DNA of 64,000 nucleotides from Clostridiaceae bacterium (GTDB lineage: Bacteria > Bacillota > Clostridia > DUPQ01), in the NCBI GenBank assembly GCA_012838235.1, contig DUPQ01000065.1, forward strand, positions 1 through 64,000, read 5' to 3'. This document shows, in pieces, positions 59,031-64,000 of this stretch; within the stretch, counting starts at the first letter, position 1, and each line of letters starts with the position of its first letter. The notes beneath the pieces are model-generated. The model was not told the origin of the DNA and did no database searches. It saw only the letters and a program-made list of their open reading frames with translations. Both the position numbers and the translations under genes were made by a program.

Positions 59031-60833
59031 ATGAGCGGAAAAATAATTATACTTGATGAGTTTACATCCAATCAGATTGCAGCCGGAGAAGTGGTGGAAA
59101 GACCCGCTTCGGTTCTTAAAGAACTCATTGAAAACTCCATAGATGCAGGTGCCGATAAAATAGAGATTGAGATTAAAAGGGGCGGTATAGGATACATTAA
59201 AGTATCGGATAACGGTAAAGGAATTGAGCCGGAAGACATTCCGATGGTATTTGAAAGGCACGGGACCAGCAAAATCCGTCAAATTTCCGATTTGACGACC
59301 ATCTCCACAATGGGTTTCAGGGGAGAGGCGCTACCCAGTATAGCATCGGTATCTCAAGTTACACTGACTACTAAAACCCAGGATAACGAATATACAACAA
59401 AGGCGGTATATGAAGCATTACAGCAAAAAAGCATTGTAAAAGCCGCCAGAGCTGCCGGTACAACCGTGGAAGTGAGAAATCTGTTCTACAATACACCGGC
59501 AAGATACAAGTTCCTAAAAGGGAACACCCAGGAAGCACGTTATTGCACCGATATTGTGCTAAGACTGGCATTGGCAAACGAACATGTCGCTTTTACCATG
59601 ATATCCGATAACAGGGAAGTGCTCAGAACAACCGGTGATAAAGATCTTTTAAACACCATATATTCCGTATACGGAAGAGATATAGCAAAAGATCTCATAA
59701 AGGTTGATGCCAAGTCCGATACATTCAGTGTAGCAGGGTATATAGGTAAACCGTTCGCGTCCAGAGGTAACAGACAACATCAGAGTTTAATTATCAACAA
59801 CAGATATGTAAAATATCCGGAACTGAACGCCGCAATTGAAAGAGCATATCAGACTCATGTGATGAAAGGCAGATTCCCGTTCTATGTGTTAAAACTCAAT
59901 GTTCCCGCTCACAATCTGGATATCAATGTACATCCTGCCAAAACCGAAGTCAAAATATCCAATATATCCGATATATTCGGAAAACTTAACTTCATAATAA
60001 AAGAGGCTTTGGATAAAGAACAACAGGCATTTACACCTGCAACGGTAAAACCTTCATATACAAAACCGGAGATAAAGAAAGAAGACGGCAACCTGATAAA
60101 AGATTTTACGGAACAGCTGGCAAAATTAAGAGAAGAAACACCGCCGGTGACACCAAAAACACATATAATCAATGAACAGATAACCGTCTATAAAGAACAG
60201 CCTGTTGTAAATACAAGTGATATTAAGCAGGAATTTACTGATTCCGTTGCAGATAAAATATATTATGATGAACCGTATAAAATAATAGGGCAGGTGTTCA
60301 ATACCTTTATAATAGTGGAAAAAACCGACTATATTTACATAATTGACCAGCATGCGGCACATGAAAAGATGTTTTTCGAGTCGCTTAAGGCGGATTATGA
60401 TAAACAATCCGTTATATCACAACAGTTAATGGTTCCGACAGAGGTTGTAATGACAAGTGTTGAGATGAGTTTTCTGGAGCAGAATTCGGAATTGATTAAA
60501 AGAATGGGATTTGATTACTCTCAATTCGGTAAAAACTCAATATTAATAAGGGAAATTCCCTCAACAATAAACGAGTGTGATATAAAAGATGCTTTCGCAA
60601 CCATGCTGGATGACATGCAGAGTGAAAAAAAGGATAAGGTAAATACCGCAATATATTCTTTAGCCTGCAAAGCTGCGGTAAAGGCAAACAGAAAACTGGA
60701 TGAAAAGCAGATGCGGTATTTATATGAAAATTTAATGAAACTGGACAATCCTTTCACATGTCCGCACGGAAGACCTACAATAGTTAAAATGACACGATAT
60801 GATTTTGATAAACTGTTCAAAAGGATTGTGTAA
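59031..60833 (+). CDS. mutL: DNA mismatch repair protein MutL
   Basis: 600 aa. GHKL ATPase motifs are ELIENSIDAGA, VSDNGKGIEPED and RHGTSKI...MGFRGEALPSIASV. The C-terminal domain has QHAAHEKMFFE, the DQHAx2E endonuclease metal motif (preceded by ID), and a closing CPHGRPT. It is therefore the nicking type found in organisms lacking MutH. It overlaps miaA by 1 nt. Confidence 0.97.
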   Translation: MSGKIIILDEFTSNQIAAGEVVERPASVLKELIENSIDAGADKIEIEIKRGGIGYIKVSDNGKGIEPEDIPMVFERHGTSKIRQISDLTTISTMGFRGEALPSIASVSQVTLTTKTQDNEYTTKAVYEALQQKSIVKAARAAGTTVEVRNLFYNTPARYKFLKGNTQEARYCTDIVLRLALANEHVAFTMISDNREVLRTTGDKDLLNTIYSVYGRDIAKDLIKVDAKSDTFSVAGYIGKPFASRGNRQHQSLIINNRYVKYPELNAAIERAYQTHVMKGRFPFYVLKLNVPAHNLDINVHPAKTEVKISNISDIFGKLNFIIKEALDKEQQAFTPATVKPSYTKPEIKKEDGNLIKDFTEQLAKLREETPPVTPKTHIINEQITVYKEQPVVNTSDIKQEFTDSVADKIYYDEPYKIIGQVFNTFIIVEKTDYIYIIDQHAAHEKMFFESLKADYDKQSVISQQLMVPTEVVMTSVEMSFLEQNSELIKRMGFDYSQFGKNSILIREIPSTINECDIKDAFATMLDDMQSEKKDKVNTAIYSLACKAAVKANRKLDEKQMRYLYENLMKLDNPFTCPHGRPTIVKMTRYDFDKLFKRIV

Positions 60834-61894
60834 TGAAAAAAGTCATTATCATAACCGGGCCTACGGCATCGGGTAAATCAAAAGCAGCATTATCTCTTGC
60901 GAAGAAAATAGACGGCGAAATAATATCGGCCGATTCTATGCAGGTTTATAAGAGAATGGATATCGGCACCGCTAAACCGACAAAAAATGAATTAGATGAA
61001 GTAAAGCATCACATGATAGATATATGTAATATAGATCAGGATTATTCGGTTGCACAATATAAAGAGCAGGCAACAGACAGCATTAACGACATTATATATA
61101 GAAAGAAGACCCCTATAATAACCGGGGGAACGGGACTTTATCTGGATTCTTTGATATATAACATTGATTTTAAGCAAGAGCGGCAAAGCAACAGAGAGTA
61201 TTATGAGCAATATCTCAAGAATAACGGCAAAGATAGTCTATATAACTTACTATTACAAAGAGATCCCGATGCCGCATTATCGACACATCCGAATAATACA
61301 AAAAGAGTAATAAGGTATTTAGATATACTCAGCGGTTTTGAAGGAACTTTGGAAGAGTATAAAAAAGCTGCTATAGGTAAAAATACTGACTTTGATTTCC
61401 ATATATACCTATTACATATGCAAAGAGAGCAACTGTACAGGAGGATTGAGAAACGGGTGGATGAAATGCTTGATGCAGGGTTGGTTGAGGAAGTAAAAGG
61501 TATTCTGAATGACGGCTATTCTACAGATTGCAACGCATTAACGGCGATAGGGTACAAAGAAACAGCGGAATATTTAAGAGGTTTTTGCACTTATGATGAG
61601 ATGGTTAATATACTTAAGAAAAACACCAGAAATTACGCAAAAAGACAGATAACGTGGTTTAAAAGATATGAAGAAGCAAGGATAATCAATATTAGAGATT
61701 ATATAGATGCCGATGATATAGCGGAATTTATAAGAGAGGATGTAATGAGAACAATGTTAAAAGAAGAAAAAAACGAAAAAGTTTCTCCGGTTGCGAAAAT
61801 AACGGGTATATTGGAAGGCAAAGTGGAGCCTAATGTAGATAAAGAAGATATAAAGAATGAGAGATTATCAGAAAGATACGTTAAAAAATCCTGA
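60833..61894 (+). CDS. miaA: tRNA dimethylallyltransferase
   Basis: 353 aa. P-loop TGPTASGKSKAALSLA, SADSMQVYKRMDIGTAKPT and GGTGLYLDSLIY, plus an RRIEKRVDEML segment and the closing AKRQITWFKRY. It adds the dimethylallyl group to A37 of tRNAs reading UNN codons, the substrate of MiaB. The last about 45 residues (KEEKNEKVSPVAKITGILEGK...) extend past the usual end. It overlaps lexA convergently by 14 nt. Confidence 0.96.
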   Translation: MKKVIIITGPTASGKSKAALSLAKKIDGEIISADSMQVYKRMDIGTAKPTKNELDEVKHHMIDICNIDQDYSVAQYKEQATDSINDIIYRKKTPIITGGTGLYLDSLIYNIDFKQERQSNREYYEQYLKNNGKDSLYNLLLQRDPDAALSTHPNNTKRVIRYLDILSGFEGTLEEYKKAAIGKNTDFDFHIYLLHMQREQLYRRIEKRVDEMLDAGLVEEVKGILNDGYSTDCNALTAIGYKETAEYLRGFCTYDEMVNILKKNTRNYAKRQITWFKRYEEARIINIRDYIDADDIAEFIREDVMRTMLKEEKNEKVSPVAKITGILEGKVEPNVDKEDIKNERLSERYVKKS

Positions 61895-62483
61895 AAACCC
61901 CGAATACCTTACCTAAAATCTGTAAATCATTGTATACATAAATAGGTTCATAGTTGTCATTTTCCGGTTGCAGACGTACTCTGTCGCGTTCTCTGTAGAA
62001 TGTCTTTACCGTAGTTTCATTATCTATAAGTGCAACTATAATATCCTTGTCATATGCAACTTCCTGTTTTTTTACCAAAACCAGGTCATTATCATGAATA
62101 CCGGCATTAACCATGCTGTCGCCTTTGACTTTCAGCATGAATGTTATGCCGCTTTTAAGATATGCTTCGGGAACGGGGAAGTACTCTACTATATTTTCCA
62201 CTGCAAGAATGGGTGTTCCGGCTGCGACATCTCCTATTACCGGAACTTCCACTACCGGTACGGCATCCTGTTTGGAAAGTGTCAGAGAACGGGAAATCGA
62301 GTCATTTTTCTCAATGTAACCCAAACGTCTCAATTTATTTATATACGAATGTGCGGTAGATGTAGACGGGATATTCAAGTCTCTGCATATATCCCTTACC
62401 GAAGGGGCATAACCTTTCTCACGAATGTAATCCCGGATATATTCGTAGGTCTGTTCCTCTCTGATTGACAGATAATCTTTCAT
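61881..62483 (-). CDS. lexA: SOS repressor LexA
   Basis: 200 aa. The winged helix recognises DNA (SVRDICRDLNIPSTSTAHSYINKLRRLGYI). The self-cleavage site Ala-Gly lies in DVAAGTPIL near 93, the catalytic Ser in KGDSMVNAGI and the Lys in VALIDNETTVKTFYRE. GGAGGT lies before the start. It represses DNA-damage genes, probably including itself. Confidence 0.96.
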   Translation of the reverse strand: MKDYLSIREEQTYEYIRDYIREKGYAPSVRDICRDLNIPSTSTAHSYINKLRRLGYIEKNDSISRSLTLSKQDAVPVVEVPVIGDVAAGTPILAVENIVEYFPVPEAYLKSGITFMLKVKGDSMVNAGIHDNDLVLVKKQEVAYDKDIIVALIDNETTVKTFYRERDRVRLQPENDNYEPIYVYNDLQILGKVFGVFRIF

Positions 62484-62513
62484 TTATTTATACCTCCGCT
62501 GCTTTACAGGTAG

Positions 62514-62543
62514 ATTATAGCATGGATAGGGAGCGGATGTAAA
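62514..62543 (-). promoter_or_regulatory. lexA promoter
   Basis: On the minus strand TTTACA (62543-62538), 18-bp spacer, TATAAT (62519-62514). Confidence 0.75.
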
Positions 62544-62552
62544 CAAATGTTT
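62541..62552. promoter_or_regulatory. Candidate LexA operator
   Basis: AAACAAATGTTT, a palindrome with the AAC-N4-GTT core of Firmicute SOS boxes, overlapping the lexA -35. Autoregulation is the natural reading. Confidence 0.65.
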
Positions 62553-62601
62553 GAGTTGCGGATATATATAAGATTTGATAGATATGACGTGATGAATAAT
62601 T

Positions 62602-62642
62602 ATTGCAAAAGTGTCAAGTAAAACACTGCAAAAGTGTCAAGT
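62602..62642. repeat. Two direct copies of TGCAAAAGTGTCAAGT
   Basis: The 16-bp word starts at 62602 and again at 62627, 25 bp apart, between lexA and the LRR gene. Tandem motifs like this can mark ends of some insertion sequences, but no transposase is present. Confidence 0.75.
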
Positions 62643-62648
62643 GAGATA

Positions 62649-64000
62649 CTAATCTGCATAATTAGTTTTCTTTAGATTGTTGTAATCTTTGAGTTTTTGT
62701 TCATCGAGATACAGATGGCGTATTCTTTTTAAACTCAATAAAGGTGTTACATCATCAAATTGATTATTACATAAATCTAAAACTTCAAGATTTGTTAAAT
62801 TCTCTAAGAATTTCAAATCTTTTACTCCGGTATTATTCAATGTAAGCAAAGTCAAATCCGTTAACTGCCCTATCGGACTAAAATCTTCTATAGGGTTATT
62901 ATCTAAACCTAACCAGTTTAGTGTTTTTAATTGTAGAAGAGGGCTTATATCCCTTATATTTGCATATCTTACAGTAAAATGCTTTAGATTAGGGCAATTT
63001 ACTATCGGACTTATATCACTTATTTTTGTTAAGGAAACAATTTCCAGCGAAGTTAAATTCTCAAAGTATTTCAAGTCTTCCAACGAAGTGATTCTTGTTA
63101 TTCTGTCGTTCTCAACACCTCCACAGGGACCGTCTTCGTTTATTGTCAGAATGTAAGGAGTTTCTTCGATATCATTATGGTTAAAAAAACTGGGATATAT
63201 CAATATACTTTCCACTTTAAGCATATTCTCATGTGTAAATTCCCATCCTTTCTCGCGAAATCCCGATTTCAAAATTCTTTCAAACAGAGCGTCTGCAAAC
63301 AGCGGGCGTAATATATATCTGTATTGGTTGTTCTTTGCATATTCATGAGCATAGGAGTTTTCGTAAACCAATAAGGTAATGTCGGAATATGCATCAAACA
63401 TTCTTTCCTCAATATATTTAACGGATAGAGGAATGTATACATAACCGGGTTTTTCCAAAATAGTAAAATCTTTTTTGTTTATACTTTCTATTCCTTCTCT
63501 AACATATATGGTAGACAGACTTTTAAGACTTTCGCAGCCCATAAACACATCATCTGCAACGTATTTAATGTTTTTAGGTAAGACTATGGAATTTGCTGTA
63601 CCGTATTGATAATCTCTCTGCTCATTATCATATCCGTTTATGCGAATTTCATACAAAGAACTACCGGCGAATGCCTGCTCACAAATGGTATGAATATTGT
63701 CATGAAGTAGTATTCTTAACAGGCCCTTGCAGTTGTAGAATGTTTTTTTATGTATTGTGTCTACACCCGTGGGAATTATGAAGTCATCACCTATGCTTGT
63801 TCCCTCATAGGCGCTTTCCCCGATGTAATTAACTTGTTCAATGGGATAAACACTTTTCAATGCTAAACAGTCCTTGAAACAGTAATCGGGTATTATTGTT
63901 ATGCCTTCATGCAGTTTAATAGCCCAAATATCATTTCTATCCGTGAATGCACAAGCAGACAGGTATTTGACGGTTTTGGGTATCTCAACATTTATTTCCG
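62649..64000 (-). CDS. Leucine-rich-repeat protein (BspA-like plus internalin-like), 5' end outside window
   Basis: At least 449 residues; the frame stays open to the window edge, so the start and any signal peptide are not seen. The first part has BspA-type LRR_5 repeats (ITIIPDYCFKDCLALKSV, IPTGVDTIHKKTFYNCKGLLRI, VADDVFMGCESLKSL). After a linker, the C-terminal part has 22-residue internalin-type repeats (LEIVSLTKISDISPIVNCPNLKHF, LGLDNNPIEDFSPIGQLTDL, LDLCNNQFDDVTPLLSLKRI). Such proteins mediate surface adhesion or protein binding. No sorting signal follows the repeats. Confidence 0.85.
   Translation of the reverse strand, partial: EINVEIPKTVKYLSACAFTDRNDIWAIKLHEGITIIPDYCFKDCLALKSVYPIEQVNYIGESAYEGTSIGDDFIIPTGVDTIHKKTFYNCKGLLRILLHDNIHTICEQAFAGSSLYEIRINGYDNEQRDYQYGTANSIVLPKNIKYVADDVFMGCESLKSLSTIYVREGIESINKKDFTILEKPGYVYIPLSVKYIEERMFDAYSDITLLVYENSYAHEYAKNNQYRYILRPLFADALFERILKSGFREKGWEFTHENMLKVESILIYPSFFNHNDIEETPYILTINEDGPCGGVENDRITRITSLEDLKYFENLTSLEIVSLTKISDISPIVNCPNLKHFTVRYANIRDISPLLQLKTLNWLGLDNNPIEDFSPIGQLTDLTLLTLNNTGVKDLKFLENLTNLEVLDLCNNQFDDVTPLLSLKRIRHLYLDEQKLKDYNNLKKTNYAD

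Noticed and set aside
61968-62468. Plus-strand open frame of 166 codons across lexA
   Set aside because: Antisense shadow of lexA, which has clear motifs and its own promoter.

Overview
The window reads as a chromosomal segment of a low-GC, anaerobic, Gram-positive-type bacterium of the class Clostridia, most like the Lachnospiraceae and relatives. The supporting signs are a T-box leader before valS, an ispH-rpsA (IspH/ribosomal protein S1) fusion, a clostridial-type HutP beside cmk, a SleB-type hydrolase, ScpA/ScpB, a cyclic-di-GMP-I riboswitch, strong AGGAGG ribosome sites and frequent TTG/GTG starts. Genes are dense. Convergent neighbours often overlap by a few bases, and I saw no tRNA, rRNA, CRISPR array, prophage or intact insertion sequence.

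Layout. 1-3.05 kb: two members of a paralogous exported family (the third is at 21.4-23.2 kb), a decayed remnant and a duplicated 79/80-bp block whose second copy supplies the -35 of the next promoter. 3.0-8.1 kb: T-box-controlled operon (small membrane protein, valS, M19 dipeptidase, mtnA). 8.3-12.6 kb: alpha/beta hydrolase (-), AAA_14/DUF4143 ATPase, heparinase II/III-like protein. 12.7-17.9 kb: DUF2089 regulator, DUF4097 protein and a two-gene ABC exporter. 17.9-21.3 kb: M23-like protein and lipoprotein (-), D,D-carboxypeptidase (+). 23.4-27.2 kb: M50 protease, trpS, scpA, scpB, rluB. 27.3-30.7 kb: three-subunit biotin-dependent carboxyltransferase cluster resembling methylmalonyl-CoA:pyruvate transcarboxylase. 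30.8-40.0 kb: RpiR regulator, HI0933-type flavoprotein, HutP, cmk, plsC, ispH-rpsA, a 50-aa coiled-coil gene, murD, glpK. 40.0-42.2 kb: SleB-like hydrolase and a UroD-superfamily protein (-).

The most unusual region is 42.3-52.4 kb. A promoter and a c-di-GMP-I riboswitch with its own terminator precede nine same-strand genes: a degenerate EAL-domain protein, two TasA/camelysin-like exported proteins, an ER-type (SipW-like) signal peptidase, a membrane-anchored McrB-like AAA+ ATPase, a DUF2357/McrC-like protein without a visible nuclease domain, a second ER-type signal peptidase, a single-pass membrane protein, and a membrane-bound degenerate GGDEF plus intact EAL phosphodiesterase. I read this as a c-di-GMP-responsive surface-fibre assembly system with its own ATPase machine and a feedback phosphodiesterase. 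The combination is an inference and I know of no description of it.

52.4-62.5 kb is housekeeping: rsmD, coaD, a coiled-coil protein, a membrane protein, then miaB-ylbF-mutS-mutL-miaA facing lexA. The right edge holds a leucine-rich-repeat surface-type protein that runs off the window, next to two copies of a 16-bp repeat.
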